64,000 nt of DNA, taken from assembly GCA_900539595.1 (NCBI GenBank), contig UQCQ01000003.1, positions 1-64,000 on the forward strand, read 5' to 3'. The notes under the pieces were generated by a model. It had not been told where the DNA came from, did not search any database, and saw only the letters and a program-made list of their open reading frames with translations. Position 1 is the stretch's first letter. Each line of letters starts with the position of its first letter. Source of the DNA: an uncultured Mollicutes bacterium (lineage in GTDB: Bacteria; Bacillota_I; Bacilli_A; RFN20; CAG-826). The position numbers and the translations under genes are program-made. This document shows positions 28,166 to 37,674 of the stretch, in pieces.

Positions 28166-29911
28166 ATGCTTTGGACGGATGAAGGCTTAAGAACAAAAGA
28201 AGAAACCCTTCCTTTATCGGAATACCCTCGACCCCAATTAAAACGATCCTCTTTCCTTTGTCTTAACGGGGAATGGGATTTTGAAATTTCCAAATCAGAA
28301 GATAAACCCAGCCATTTTTCTAAAAAAATTAGAGTTCCTTTCAGCCCAGAAACGCCTTTGTCGGGAATTCAATCTTCTGTTACTTCGAAGGATGTGCTGC
28401 ATTATCGACGCTATTTTGACGTGGATGATTTGGACGAAACACATCGATATTTTTTGCATTTAGACGCTGTGGATCAAGTGGCAGATATTTACGTGAATGG
28501 GGAATTTTGTTCTCATCACGAAGGGGGGTATGATTCCATTGAAGTGGAATGCCACCACCTCCACAAAACGGGCAATGAACTCTATGTTCGCGTTAAAGAC
28601 GATACGGATAGCCCTATCTTCCCCCGTGGGAAGCAACTAAATCGACGCGGGGGTATTTGGTACACCCCAACGAGTGGTATTTGGCAAACTGTTTGGCTGG
28701 AACGGACGCCAAAAGATCGAATTTTCTCCCTTCGTATCACGCCTGATTTTGATAACCACTCATTCTCTTTGTCCCTTTCCCTTGATGGAACATTTGATGA
28801 GGGTGAAGTGGAAGTCTTCTTCCATGGCCGTTTGATAAAGCGCGTGGATTTAGATGCATCGTTAAACTTATCCATTCCTTTGGAAGAAGAGTTTCATCCC
28901 TGGTCCCCCGATGAGCCTGCGTTATACGATTTGTCGATTCGCGTAAACGAGGATCGCATCGCCTCCTATTTTGCCATGCGGAAATTTGGAACGATTTCCT
29001 GGAAGGGACATCCCGTTTTCGCCTTGAATAATCGCCCCTTGTTTTTAAATGGTTTATTAGACCAAGGTTATTATCCGGACGGAGGTTTGACTCCTCCTAG
29101 CGATAGGGCGATGCTACAAGATATTCAAGACATGAGAAAACTAGGGTTTAACATGCTTCGAAAGCACATTAAAATCGAGCCCCTTCGTTTTTATTACCAT
29201 TGCGATGTTTCGGGCATGATTGTGATCCAAGACCTCGTGAATGGTGGTGCCCCCTATAAGAAGTGGCTGATTGTAGCCGGCCCTTTTTTATGTCCAAAAT
29301 GGAAGGATGAAAAAATCAAGGTTCAAAAACGTTTTGGACGAGGGTGCCCTCAATCAAAAGAACGTTTCGTCGAAGATTTAAAAAGAACCGTATCTCACCT
29401 GTATAACGTCCCCTGCATTGCCATTTGGACGATATTTAACGAAGGGTGGGGACAATTTGATGCAAAGAAAATGACGTCCTTATTGAAGGGATTGGATTCT
29501 ACCCGCCTCATCGATTCCACCTCTGGTTGGGCGGATCAAGGGTGCGGAGACTTTTCTTCTCATCATATTTATTTCCGAAAAATTTCATTGAAGTCCGATC
29601 CCAAGAGAATTTTGTCCCTCAGCGAATTCGGTGGATATTCTTTGTTTTTAAAAGACCATTCCTTTAGCGCGAAATCCTTTGGATACAAAAAGAAGCGGGA
29701 CGTGGATGAATTAACGGCTTCTTTAGTCGAGCTTTATCGCGATGAAGTGATTCCTTTTATCGATAAGGAAGGTCTATCGGTAGCAGTCCTCACCCAGTGG
29801 AGCGATGTCGAGGACGAAGTGAATGGTTTAGTGACTTATGACCGGAAGGTATTAAAGGTGCGGGAAAAAGAAATGATTGAATGCAACAAGGAGGTAGTTT
29901 TCCATGATTAA
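28166..29911 (+). CDS. Glycoside hydrolase family 2 (beta-galactosidase/glucuronidase-like)
   Basis: Predicted intracellular glycosidase, 581 aa, without signal peptide. The N-terminal jelly-roll sugar-binding domain (LNGEWDFEIS ... HYRRYFDVDD) leads to an Ig-like domain, then a TIM barrel starting near residue 290 (FLNGLLDQGYYPDGGLTPPS). The acid/base Glu is in IFNEGWGQ and the nucleophile is likely Glu in SLSEFGGYS. Substrate is undetermined; short GH2 enzymes of this layout act on varied beta-galactosides or beta-glucuronides. The final 8 nt overlap the Cof-type phosphatase gene, whose Shine-Dalgarno (AAGGAGG) lies in its last codons, so the two are coupled. No sugar transporter is adjacent. 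Confidence 0.88.
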   Translation: MLWTDEGLRTKEETLPLSEYPRPQLKRSSFLCLNGEWDFEISKSEDKPSHFSKKIRVPFSPETPLSGIQSSVTSKDVLHYRRYFDVDDLDETHRYFLHLDAVDQVADIYVNGEFCSHHEGGYDSIEVECHHLHKTGNELYVRVKDDTDSPIFPRGKQLNRRGGIWYTPTSGIWQTVWLERTPKDRIFSLRITPDFDNHSFSLSLSLDGTFDEGEVEVFFHGRLIKRVDLDASLNLSIPLEEEFHPWSPDEPALYDLSIRVNEDRIASYFAMRKFGTISWKGHPVFALNNRPLFLNGLLDQGYYPDGGLTPPSDRAMLQDIQDMRKLGFNMLRKHIKIEPLRFYYHCDVSGMIVIQDLVNGGAPYKKWLIVAGPFLCPKWKDEKIKVQKRFGRGCPQSKERFVEDLKRTVSHLYNVPCIAIWTIFNEGWGQFDAKKMTSLLKGLDSTRLIDSTSGWADQGCGDFSSHHIYFRKISLKSDPKRILSLSEFGGYSLFLKDHSFSAKSFGYKKKRDVDELTASLVELYRDEVIPFIDKEGLSVAVLTQWSDVEDEVNGLVTYDRKVLKVREKEMIECNKEVVFHD

Positions 29912-30683
29912 AGCATTGTTTTTTGATGTGGATAATACCCTTTATTGTTGGAAAGAACATCGTTTTATGCCGGAAGCCTTAAAAGCTATCAAAAAATTGC
30001 AAAAGAAGGGCATTAAGGTCTTTTTATGCACGGCTCGCCCTTATGATTCTATGAAACGGTTTCATTGCTTCAATCTTGGTCTGAAGTGGGATGGATGGAT
30101 TGGTTCTGCGGGCGCGGTTGCTTTTACCGATGGGAAATTCGTTTTTAAGGAACTCATGGACCCCAAAGACGCGAAGGGGTTTATTCGTTTGGCAAAAGAA
30201 AACGGATTAATGATGGAAGTCGTCACGCCGAGGTCCCGTTACGTGACGGATGAACGGAACGAATATTATTTCGAATTCGAAAAATATTTTGAGGAACCTT
30301 GGTGCCCTATCAAAGACTATAAAGGCGGTCAATGCACGGGTTTCTTGCTTTATTCTCCAGAAAAGTTCGACCCCCTTTTTCTCGAGCGTTTCCCTCATTT
30401 GGCCTATGATCGTTTCCACGAATTTGCCTTGGATGTGATGCCTGTTCGCCATAGCAAGGGAAAAGGCATCGCCGCTGTGATGAAATATTATGGTTGGAAC
30501 AAGGATGAGGCGATGGGATTTGGAGATGGAGAACAGGACATCGCCATGAAAGAAGGACTGAACCAGTTTGTTGCTATGGGAAATGCCCTCCCTATTGTCA
30601 AAAACGCTGCAGACTTCGTGACAAAAAATGTGGAAGAAGATGGTGTCGTCCACGCGTTAAAACATTTTGGATTATTGGATTAG
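29904..30683 (+). CDS. HAD hydrolase, Cof-type sugar-phosphate phosphatase-like
   Basis: A 259-aa HAD phosphatase with a C2B-type cap. Motif I is DVDNTLY (Asp nucleophile and Asp acid), motif II the Thr of CTARP, motif III a Lys in RHSKGKGIAAVM, and motif IV GFGDGEQDIAM. The order, with a large cap between motifs II and III, is that of the Cof family. The substrate may be a sugar phosphate; coupling to the GH2 glycosidase suggests a role near that pathway (inference). It converges with the nucleotidase gene with a 4-nt gap. Confidence 0.88.
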   Translation: MIKALFFDVDNTLYCWKEHRFMPEALKAIKKLQKKGIKVFLCTARPYDSMKRFHCFNLGLKWDGWIGSAGAVAFTDGKFVFKELMDPKDAKGFIRLAKENGLMMEVVTPRSRYVTDERNEYYFEFEKYFEEPWCPIKDYKGGQCTGFLLYSPEKFDPLFLERFPHLAYDRFHEFALDVMPVRHSKGKGIAAVMKYYGWNKDEAMGFGDGEQDIAMKEGLNQFVAMGNALPIVKNAADFVTKNVEEDGVVHALKHFGLLD

Positions 30684-30687
30684 CCGT

Positions 30688-32301
30688 TTATCTTTCGGGG
30701 TTTCCGTAGAGATCGAATCCCGCAGCGGAAGAAGTGTAATCCTCGGCATTTACGTTGCCGTTTAAGACGTTTTTCACGTAATCAAACGTCAAATCAGCTG
30801 GATAGGTCTCGTATTCGCCGTGGAATACGGGGTTTAAGCCATTGAGGCTTGGGAAGTAGTCGTATTTCTTTTGAATATTTTGATGGTAATAAAGGTAATC
30901 GATGAGGGCTACCGTGTAATAAGTGTTATCGATAAGGGTCGAATATCGATCCACGTCCCCCGTATATGTCGAATTGTACCTCGCTTCGTTTTTGATTTCG
31001 TCTCCCCTTAAATCGGCAATGACGATGCTGTTCGTGAAGGGAGTGGCTTTGTAGATATCTCCATAAGTGATTTCTCCGCTTAATGTAGCGCGTTGGGAAT
31101 TTTCCATAGTCAAAGCAAGACTGGGGTAGCTTTCTTTGTACTTTTCATAGATAGCCTTGCAGCCGAGACGGGCCACGCCATATTTATCGATGGTCCCATT
31201 GGTAACTGTACCCGCAATCTTGCTGGTTTTATTCGTGACTTCCGCGGTCATGTAACGGTCGTAGACCTCTTGAATTCTTGAAGAAACCTTTGTGGATTTA
31301 GCCTCGATTACGTCAGCGGTTTTCTTGGTGATTTTGCCTTTGCTTAATTCCATCGTCATGTAGGAATAATGCTTGCCGTTGCTATAGGCTTGTAGGCAAG
31401 GGGTAGACCCAATATAACCCGTGTTTAGGGTATGACTATGGCCGCAGAAAACACCATCGATATAAGAAGAAAGATAAGAACTGGCGTTCCAAGACTCCAC
31501 GGCCTTTTTATCTGCGTGGATGGAGAGCACGACGATGTCGCATTTTTCCTCTTCCTTTAGTCTTTTCGCTTCGTTGATGGTCAATTGCTTTGGAGAGGTG
31601 AATTCTAATTCGCGGACAATTTTAGCATTGATGGAAGTGGTCTGCCCTTCTCCAATCATTCCGATGATTCCAATTTTGGCTCCGCCTTTTTCCACGATGG
31701 TCGATAATTCGGTTTTGCCCCAGGATTCTTTGGAATAGTAATGGACGATATTGCCGGCGAGCATGGGGAAATTGGCTCGTTCGATATTCGCGTAAAGCCG
31801 ATCTAAGCCATAGTCAAACTCGTGGTTTCCTAAAGTCATAGCGTCGAAAGGAACGGCGTTCATCGTTTCGGTGAGAAGAGCCCCATAATTGGAATTGGAT
31901 TCATAAGAACCTTGATACATGTCTCCCGCGGATAGAATGATCGTGTGCTCGGGGTCGCGGTCTACTTCGTCGGCTAAAAAAGAGAAATAGGATAGCAGCC
32001 CTTTTTCATACCCGTTAGGAAGCACGCTTCCGTGGAAATCATTGACGGAATAAAAACGGAAGAGTCCGGAGGGCTTTGGCGTATCCAACGAACTCTCGGA
32101 AGAGGGTCTCTGCCCCGTTGAAGTATCATAATTCGAAGAAGAATTCGTCGCGCTTTCAGAACTAGTGGACGAAGGAGGAATGGGCCCATTTGAGGAGGAG
32201 TTCCCGCCATTAGAAGAACTGGAGTTAGAATGGGTGGGGGCGCAGCTAGACAAAAGAAGGAGAAGCGCAGAATAGATGGCGATTTTCTTTGAGGTTTTCA
32301 T
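30688..32301 (-). CDS. Lipoprotein 5'-nucleotidase/2',3'-cyclic phosphodiesterase (UshA/YfkN-like)
   Basis: Surface-anchored nucleotide hydrolase, 537 aa. The N-terminal signal peptide ends in a clear lipobox (LLSSC, Cys20), followed by a roughly 60-residue Ser/Asn/Pro-rich linker. The metallophosphoesterase half shows NDFHG, SAGDMYQGS, LGNHEFDYG, VLSIHADK and CGHSHTLN in the family order, with the His and Asp ligands. The C-terminal 5'-nucleotidase domain follows (TMENSQRATLSGEITYGDIYKATPF). It probably salvages extracellular nucleotides. ATG 32301 follows a TAAAAT box by 6 nt (leaderless layout). It is divergent from the patatin gene. Confidence 0.92.
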   Translation of the reverse strand: MKTSKKIAIYSALLLLLSSCAPTHSNSSSSNGGNSSSNGPIPPSSTSSESATNSSSNYDTSTGQRPSSESSLDTPKPSGLFRFYSVNDFHGSVLPNGYEKGLLSYFSFLADEVDRDPEHTIILSAGDMYQGSYESNSNYGALLTETMNAVPFDAMTLGNHEFDYGLDRLYANIERANFPMLAGNIVHYYSKESWGKTELSTIVEKGGAKIGIIGMIGEGQTTSINAKIVRELEFTSPKQLTINEAKRLKEEEKCDIVVLSIHADKKAVESWNASSYLSSYIDGVFCGHSHTLNTGYIGSTPCLQAYSNGKHYSYMTMELSKGKITKKTADVIEAKSTKVSSRIQEVYDRYMTAEVTNKTSKIAGTVTNGTIDKYGVARLGCKAIYEKYKESYPSLALTMENSQRATLSGEITYGDIYKATPFTNSIVIADLRGDEIKNEARYNSTYTGDVDRYSTLIDNTYYTVALIDYLYYHQNIQKKYDYFPSLNGLNPVFHGEYETYPADLTFDYVKNVLNGNVNAEDYTSSAAGFDLYGNPER

Positions 32302-32307
32302 CGCCGT

Positions 32308-32313
32308 ATTTTA
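32308..32313 (-). promoter_or_regulatory. -10 box TAAAAT, leaderless layout, before the 5'-nucleotidase
   Basis: On the minus strand GGTAAAAT ends 6 nt before ATG 32301, with no Shine-Dalgarno between. TTGACG occurs only 7 bp upstream of the box and is too close to serve as a -35. Confidence 0.5.
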
Positions 32314-32337
32314 CCATTGTCGTCAAGGGGCTTGTAC

Positions 32338-33201
32338 ATGGAAAAAAGGATTGCGTTAGTTAGTCAAGGAGGGGGGACCCGTGGAGCGTTTACCGCGGGT
32401 GTTCAAGATGTTTTGATGCGGGAGGGCATTCGTTTTCCTTATATCATCGGAACTAGTGCTGGGGCCCTAAATAACGTGGACTATTTAAGCGGCGATATTG
32501 GACGTTCCAAAGTCGTGACGACGGAGCTGGTCGCTGATAAGAAATTTTTGTCCCTTCATAACCTCATTCATAAAGGGGGCCTATTCGATTTCCAATATTT
32601 GGGCGTTGAAATTCCAAAGACAAAATTGCCCTTCAACGACAAGAAATTCGATGAAGATCCCCGTACGTTTATCGTCGCCGCTACGAGTCTTGAGACGGGA
32701 AGAGCCACTTATTTTCAAAAAGGCGTTACCCCTGATATTTGGCCCGCGATTTATGCCTCCGCTTCACTTCCTTTGCTTTCTAAGCCCGTGGAGGTGGAGG
32801 GACAATTGTATTTGGATGGAGGACCAACGGCTGCGGTGCCTTGGAGAAGACCAGTTGCAGACGGGGTAGAAAAATTAGTTGTCATCCTGACTCGTCCTGT
32901 GGATTACCGAAAGAAAAACAAACGTTCTAAAGCCCTTCTTGCCGCGGCGAAATCGCTTTATCGCAACTATCCGAACTTCCTTGCTGCCTATCTTCGCTAT
33001 CCTTTGTCGTATAATAAGGACATGGACGACCTTTTGGCTTATGCCAAAGAAGGAAAGGCGTTCCTGATTGCGCCGAAAGAATCCCTTGGCGTGTCCAATC
33101 ACGAATCAAGCAAAAAGAAATTGCTGCTGGTTTACGAAAAAGGGGTAGAAAGAATGGAAGAGTTGCTCCCGGAACTCCTGGAATTTTTGAGAAATGAATA
33201 A
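32338..33201 (+). CDS. Patatin-like phospholipase (RssA/YjjU-like)
   Basis: Predicted serine-aspartate dyad lipid acyl hydrolase, 287 aa, cytosolic or membrane-peripheral. The oxyanion loop is SQGGGTRGAF, the nucleophile elbow is IGTSAGAL (Ser), and the catalytic Asp is in LYLDGGPTAAVP. No signal peptide. ATG 32338 is used; the upstream in-frame TTG at 32317 has no support. The last codons overlap the pseudouridine synthase gene by 8 nt, implying co-translation. The C-terminal half is basic and carries a YRNYPNFLAAYLRYPLSYN segment typical of this bacterial subgroup. Confidence 0.9.
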   Translation: MEKRIALVSQGGGTRGAFTAGVQDVLMREGIRFPYIIGTSAGALNNVDYLSGDIGRSKVVTTELVADKKFLSLHNLIHKGGLFDFQYLGVEIPKTKLPFNDKKFDEDPRTFIVAATSLETGRATYFQKGVTPDIWPAIYASASLPLLSKPVEVEGQLYLDGGPTAAVPWRRPVADGVEKLVVILTRPVDYRKKNKRSKALLAAAKSLYRNYPNFLAAYLRYPLSYNKDMDDLLAYAKEGKAFLIAPKESLGVSNHESSKKKLLLVYEKGVERMEELLPELLEFLRNE

Positions 33202-34318
33202 GAACGACAAAAAACAACATCGCCCAAAGAAAGGGCTTATCAACCCCAAAATGGTTACCGAGTGGAATGTCTACAAAGAGACGACCCTCATGGAATTTTT
33301 GATTTTCAAAATGGGACCATCGTCCCGGAAAACCGTGAAGTCCCTATTGTCCCATCATCAGGTGGCCGTCGGCGGAGTTCCCGTTTCCCAATTCGATTAT
33401 AAAATCTATCCGGAAGACGTCGTGACGGTTTCCAAACGCCGCATCACCAAAAGGGAAAGAAAAGACCTCCCCATTTTATTTGAGGATCAAGACATCATCG
33501 CGATCGATAAACCTTCCGGCTTGTTAAGCGTCGCCACCGAAAGAGAAAAAGGGAAGACGGCTTATCGGATGGTTTCGGATTATTTGACCCAAAAGGATAA
33601 AAAATCGCGCGCTTTTGTTGTTCATCGCTTGGACGAAGACACTTCGGGTGTTTTGATTTTTGCCAAGAATATTGAGACGAGGGAAGCCCTCCAAAATCAT
33701 TGGCAGGAAATCGTGACCAAAAGGTATTACTACGCAGTTGTTGAGGGCGAAATGGAGAAAAAAGAAGATACTCTTCGCGATTATTTGGCCCAAGACAACT
33801 TCCAGTTGATTTACGTAACCAAGAACAAAACAAAAGGAAAACTGGCGATTACTTCTTATAAAACCATTAAAGAAAAAGCTGGTTTTTCGTTGCTGGATGT
33901 TGCACTAGATTCAGGAAGAAAGAATCAAATCCGTGTGCAATTAGGAAACATTGGTCACTATATCGTTGGCGATGACAAATACGGGGAACCGGCCGACCCT
34001 TTGAAACGTTTGGGGCTACACGCTTATGAGCTCGCTTTTACGAATCCCCTCAATGGTAAGGAATACGATATTAAGTCCAATATGCCCGTCGAATTTAAGA
34101 AAATGTTCTTTGAGGGCAATTATAATTCGAAGGTGCTTTCGAAGGCTGTAGAAGCCAAACAGCGGAAGAAGATGCGGGACACGCGAAGCGAAACCCGCAT
34201 CAAAAAGGGGAAAAAGCGTCAAGAAAAAATGGAACATTATTTTGGCCAAAACACCAAACGGTCGAAATCCGCTTCGCCAAAAAAGAACGCGCACCATAAA
34301 CCAAGAGCGAAGAAATGA
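33194..34318 (+). CDS. RluA-family pseudouridine synthase
   Basis: Predicted 23S rRNA or tRNA pseudouridine synthase, 374 aa. An N-terminal S4-like RNA-binding region (LMEFLIFKMGPSSRKTVKSLL) precedes the catalytic core. The catalytic Asp lies in the family motif HRLDEDTSG. The remaining motifs are ITKRYYYAVVEG and GRKNQIRVQL. A Lys/Arg-rich tail of about 70 residues follows, which may increase RNA contact. The position target (RluC, RluD or other type) cannot be set from sequence. It overlaps the preceding patatin gene by 8 nt and the following YfhO-like gene by 4 nt (ATGA), so the three genes form one operon. Confidence 0.92.
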   Translation: MNKNDKKQHRPKKGLINPKMVTEWNVYKETTLMEFLIFKMGPSSRKTVKSLLSHHQVAVGGVPVSQFDYKIYPEDVVTVSKRRITKRERKDLPILFEDQDIIAIDKPSGLLSVATEREKGKTAYRMVSDYLTQKDKKSRAFVVHRLDEDTSGVLIFAKNIETREALQNHWQEIVTKRYYYAVVEGEMEKKEDTLRDYLAQDNFQLIYVTKNKTKGKLAITSYKTIKEKAGFSLLDVALDSGRKNQIRVQLGNIGHYIVGDDKYGEPADPLKRLGLHAYELAFTNPLNGKEYDIKSNMPVEFKKMFFEGNYNSKVLSKAVEAKQRKKMRDTRSETRIKKGKKRQEKMEHYFGQNTKRSKSASPKKNAHHKPRAKK

Positions 34319-37300
34319 ACACGGCACCTAGTCGAGAAAAAACGTTGGCAGAACGTCGGTTAAAGCATAGACGTCCTTCTTTCTTTCGTGAGAAATGCGA
34401 TTTTTTATTCCGTTGGGATTCCTTGTTTTATTTTGCTTTATTCACTTTGCTTGTTGCCTTTCTTTGGATTGGTTATCCGCTGATTGAAAACGGCTTCACT
34501 CAGTTATTGAACTGGGACTATACGTGGCAATACGTGCCCTTTGCCTATACTTATTGGGATTCTTGGCACACCTTTTTCACTACGGGGCGCTTTCCCATGT
34601 ATGATCCTTCTACCTTCATTGGGACGGATTCTATTGGGTCGAATAGCTATTATGGCCTATTTGATCCCTTTGTCGTGGTGATGGTTTTATTTCCTCGTGC
34701 GTGGATTCCTCAAATGTTTGCGGTACTTACGGCCGTCAAAATCATGGTTGCCACGTTGCTCACGCGTCTTTATCTCAAATACATGGGGATTCAAGAATGG
34801 ACGGCCCGCTGGGCAAGCTTAGCGGCTGGATTATCGGGCTATGTATCCTTTTTCGTTGGCTTTCCAAGTTTCGTTAGTGCCGCTTGCTATATTCCTTTGA
34901 TTTTGCTTGGCCTAGAGAAGGTCATTAAGGAGCGGAAACCCTTCACCTTGGTTTTGGCCTTATTCATAGAGGGCGTCACCTCCTTTTTTTTCTTGGTTGT
35001 CGTTTGCATCTTTGGCGTTTTATACGCCTTGTGGCGTTATTTTTGGACGATTAAAGAACGTAATGCGAAGGAGAACTGGGCCGTTATCGGCATGGGGGTT
35101 GCTTCTTTTGCGGTCGCTTTATGCCTATCATGCTTCACGGTTTTGCCTTCTTTGCGTGAAACGATGCTTTCGGGTCGCGGTTCCTCCATTGGGCGTGCTT
35201 ATTTATCCGCGGTGAAAGAATCGCTTCTTTCCCATGATCTTCGCGCCTTCTTTGGCTTTGTTTTTGAGCCGGTCGGCGATCATCCAGCCAGGGAACTCAT
35301 GGGATTACTATCGTTCTTTTTCCCTACGGGCGGGCATGTGGCTTTGCCATTAGCGCGAAGCGGTTATGATGCTTGGACATCGGCCTTATTTTGCTATACG
35401 CCCTGCGTCGTTTTGTTTTTTACCGCTTTGATTCATAGCATAAGACTTCAAAAAATGAGTCATCTCTTGGCGGTTCTTGCCATTCTCTTCCTGGTGTTTA
35501 CCAACTCCAGTTATTATTTGTTCTATGCCTTTTCGGGCAACGGATATGGCCGATGGTATATCGTCTTGATTCCTTTGATTGTTTACTATTGTGCTTGGGG
35601 ATTCGATCAGCGTTCTTCTAGTGTTCGTTGGGTTCCCTTGGCGGGTTCCCTTTTGGCGTTGCTTGGAACCATTGGGACCTTCTATTTATCGGATAAAGTC
35701 CTAAAAGGAGTGACGTTCAACATCAATCCTAATGGGCAAACTTACTGGCGTGGCGAATATGTTGCGGCCACGGAGATTTATGACGGCAACATCTTCAACG
35801 TTTGGTATCTTTATTATCAGCTTGCTTTGGTGGTCATTGAAGGTTCCTTGATGGTTTATGGACATAAGAAAGAATGGCTGCCAAAAGCACTTGTTGCCTG
35901 CGTAGCCATCGAATCCATCGTTATGGGCAATATTGCCTATGCTTATGATGGAGTGTGGTCTTATCGCTATTCCTACGCCAATGGTCAAACCGCACGGGAG
36001 ACGATGAGCTATGTCGCTAGGGAAATCAAAAAAGAAGATAACTCCTATTTTCGGACTTACGCGGATTCATTCGGCTCCACCAAATATGGGGCGAGGGTAG
36101 CCGGGCTCAACGCTTCGAGCGATTTCCATTCCCTTATGAATTTTGACGTAGAAGATTTTGCCCTCAATAACCATATGAAATCCCCTGGATCGGTATTAAC
36201 GACCTATAACGGGGAAGAAGTCTATAACAATAGCTGGTCAGGGTATTACGCGAATAAACGGCTCGCTACCGATACGGTCCTTGGTTACCGTTACTATGAA
36301 ATCTCCAATTCCTATTCTTCATGGAAGAATGCAGATGGCTCTGTCTTTTTCCCTACCCCGAACGTTCCTTATGGCTCCATTGAAATTCCAACTGCATCTC
36401 CTAACCGTGACTTGTACCGCGTTTACCGCGTGAAAGAAAAAGCTCGCCCCGAACTTGGATATGCGGTAGATTCGAGTCGTGTCTATGCGTTGATTCATGA
36501 CCCCGATAGTTATTATTCCACCAATTTCTATTCGCGGAACGTGACTTCCAAGACGGGCTTTGCCCAGCTTCTTCGCGTAGAAGAAGCCGAGCTTTATGGG
36601 GCCATGGTCGAAGAAGACGCCGTTTTGCCTTCTAACATCAATGTGAAGAGAGAGAACCGCCGCCTTACGGAATATTACAATCAAATGTATTCGCTTTCTT
36701 CTCGCCTGGATTACGGATTATCCGCGACCTATTACGAAGTTGGTGGTGAGGATTTGATGGTTCCCTCCCCTTCCTCCCCCTATTATGACGAAGGGCTTGG
36801 GTTCTTTCTAAAACATTACACAAAATCGGAAAAGATTAGCTCAACCAAAACCATTAAACGCGATTCCGGCATGGTGGCTTTTAGCCCAAAGGCTGGCGGG
36901 TATTTTAACGAAGCAGAAGGATGCTACATCGAACTTAAATACTACAACAACATGTCGAGCTCTTCTTCGGGAACCTATAACGAAGTTCCTCGTGTCTACT
37001 TGATTGGTGATCGCTTTGATTCTAGTGGCAATATCGTGGAAGAAAACGCGTTATTAAGCTTTGAATACAATGCTTTTGATAATGCGAGAAAAACGGATTC
37101 TGGCCGCCCATATTACGGCCCCTATTCTTCCACGTTTGGTCTTTATGCAAATGAAGGCAAGGTTAAATGCGTGGTTTTCTGCTATACCGGAAGCAAAGAC
37201 TATCCAACCATTTCCTTTGATCCCAATAATGTCTATTTCACCATGGAAGACTATGAGAGTTTAGGGAATAAGATGGCCAAGCTCCAAGCGGATAAATTAC

Positions 37301-37671
37301 AAAACGTTTATACCGACACGGATCGTTTTACTTTTGAAACTAAATACAGCGAAGATCGCTTGGTTTTAACTCAACTAGGTTATGACAAAGGGTGGTCGGT
37401 GATCGCGACTTTGCCTGATGGAACCAAACGGAATCTTCCCATCCTTAAATTGAATGGCGGCCTCGTTGGCTTCGTGGCCCCTGGAGTGATGCAAGAAGAT
37501 GGAACCCCTCTTCGGATTCGTTATGAAATGCGTTATGTGACTCCCGGTGCTTTCTATTCCGGTTTGGCTTTTGGAATTGGGCTAGTTTCCTTAAGTACCT
37601 ATTTTGCAGTCAGCTATTTTTTGAAAAAGAAAAAGGAGGAGCAAGAACTCCATCCTTTATCCAATGATTAA
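34315..37671 (+). CDS. Giant YfhO-like multipass membrane protein
   Basis: 1118 residues. A basic cytosolic start (about 1-35) is followed by roughly a dozen hydrophobic helices up to about residue 540 (e.g. FYFALFTLLVAFLWIGYPL, YGRWYIVLIPLIVYY), consistent with the GT-C-type YfhO membrane family. Family features include the short hydrophilic loop after helix 1 (NWDYTWQYVPF) and the late residues KGWSVIATLPDGTKRNLPILKLNGGLVGF. Between about 555 and 1030 is a long extracytoplasmic region, Tyr/Ser/Asn-rich. A last helix (FYSGLAFGIGLVSLSTYFAVSYF) and a Lys-rich end follow. YfhO relatives take part in teichoic-acid or lipid glycosylation. The precise role is not known. Start ATG overlaps the previous stop (ATGA). 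Confidence 0.8.
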   Translation: MNTAPSREKTLAERRLKHRRPSFFREKCDFLFRWDSLFYFALFTLLVAFLWIGYPLIENGFTQLLNWDYTWQYVPFAYTYWDSWHTFFTTGRFPMYDPSTFIGTDSIGSNSYYGLFDPFVVVMVLFPRAWIPQMFAVLTAVKIMVATLLTRLYLKYMGIQEWTARWASLAAGLSGYVSFFVGFPSFVSAACYIPLILLGLEKVIKERKPFTLVLALFIEGVTSFFFLVVVCIFGVLYALWRYFWTIKERNAKENWAVIGMGVASFAVALCLSCFTVLPSLRETMLSGRGSSIGRAYLSAVKESLLSHDLRAFFGFVFEPVGDHPARELMGLLSFFFPTGGHVALPLARSGYDAWTSALFCYTPCVVLFFTALIHSIRLQKMSHLLAVLAILFLVFTNSSYYLFYAFSGNGYGRWYIVLIPLIVYYCAWGFDQRSSSVRWVPLAGSLLALLGTIGTFYLSDKVLKGVTFNINPNGQTYWRGEYVAATEIYDGNIFNVWYLYYQLALVVIEGSLMVYGHKKEWLPKALVACVAIESIVMGNIAYAYDGVWSYRYSYANGQTARETMSYVAREIKKEDNSYFRTYADSFGSTKYGARVAGLNASSDFHSLMNFDVEDFALNNHMKSPGSVLTTYNGEEVYNNSWSGYYANKRLATDTVLGYRYYEISNSYSSWKNADGSVFFPTPNVPYGSIEIPTASPNRDLYRVYRVKEKARPELGYAVDSSRVYALIHDPDSYYSTNFYSRNVTSKTGFAQLLRVEEAELYGAMVEEDAVLPSNINVKRENRRLTEYYNQMYSLSSRLDYGLSATYYEVGGEDLMVPSPSSPYYDEGLGFFLKHYTKSEKISSTKTIKRDSGMVAFSPKAGGYFNEAEGCYIELKYYNNMSSSSSGTYNEVPRVYLIGDRFDSSGNIVEENALLSFEYNAFDNARKTDSGRPYYGPYSSTFGLYANEGKVKCVVFCYTGSKDYPTISFDPNNVYFTMEDYESLGNKMAKLQADKLQNVYTDTDRFTFETKYSEDRLVLTQLGYDKGWSVIATLPDGTKRNLPILKLNGGLVGFVAPGVMQEDGTPLRIRYEMRYVTPGAFYSGLAFGIGLVSLSTYFAVSYFLKKKKEEQELHPLSND

Positions 37672-37674
37672 ACT

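Noticed and set aside
30207..30653. 148-codon frame antisense to the Cof phosphatase
   Set aside because: Shadow of the plus-strand HAD gene with no domain or ribosome site.
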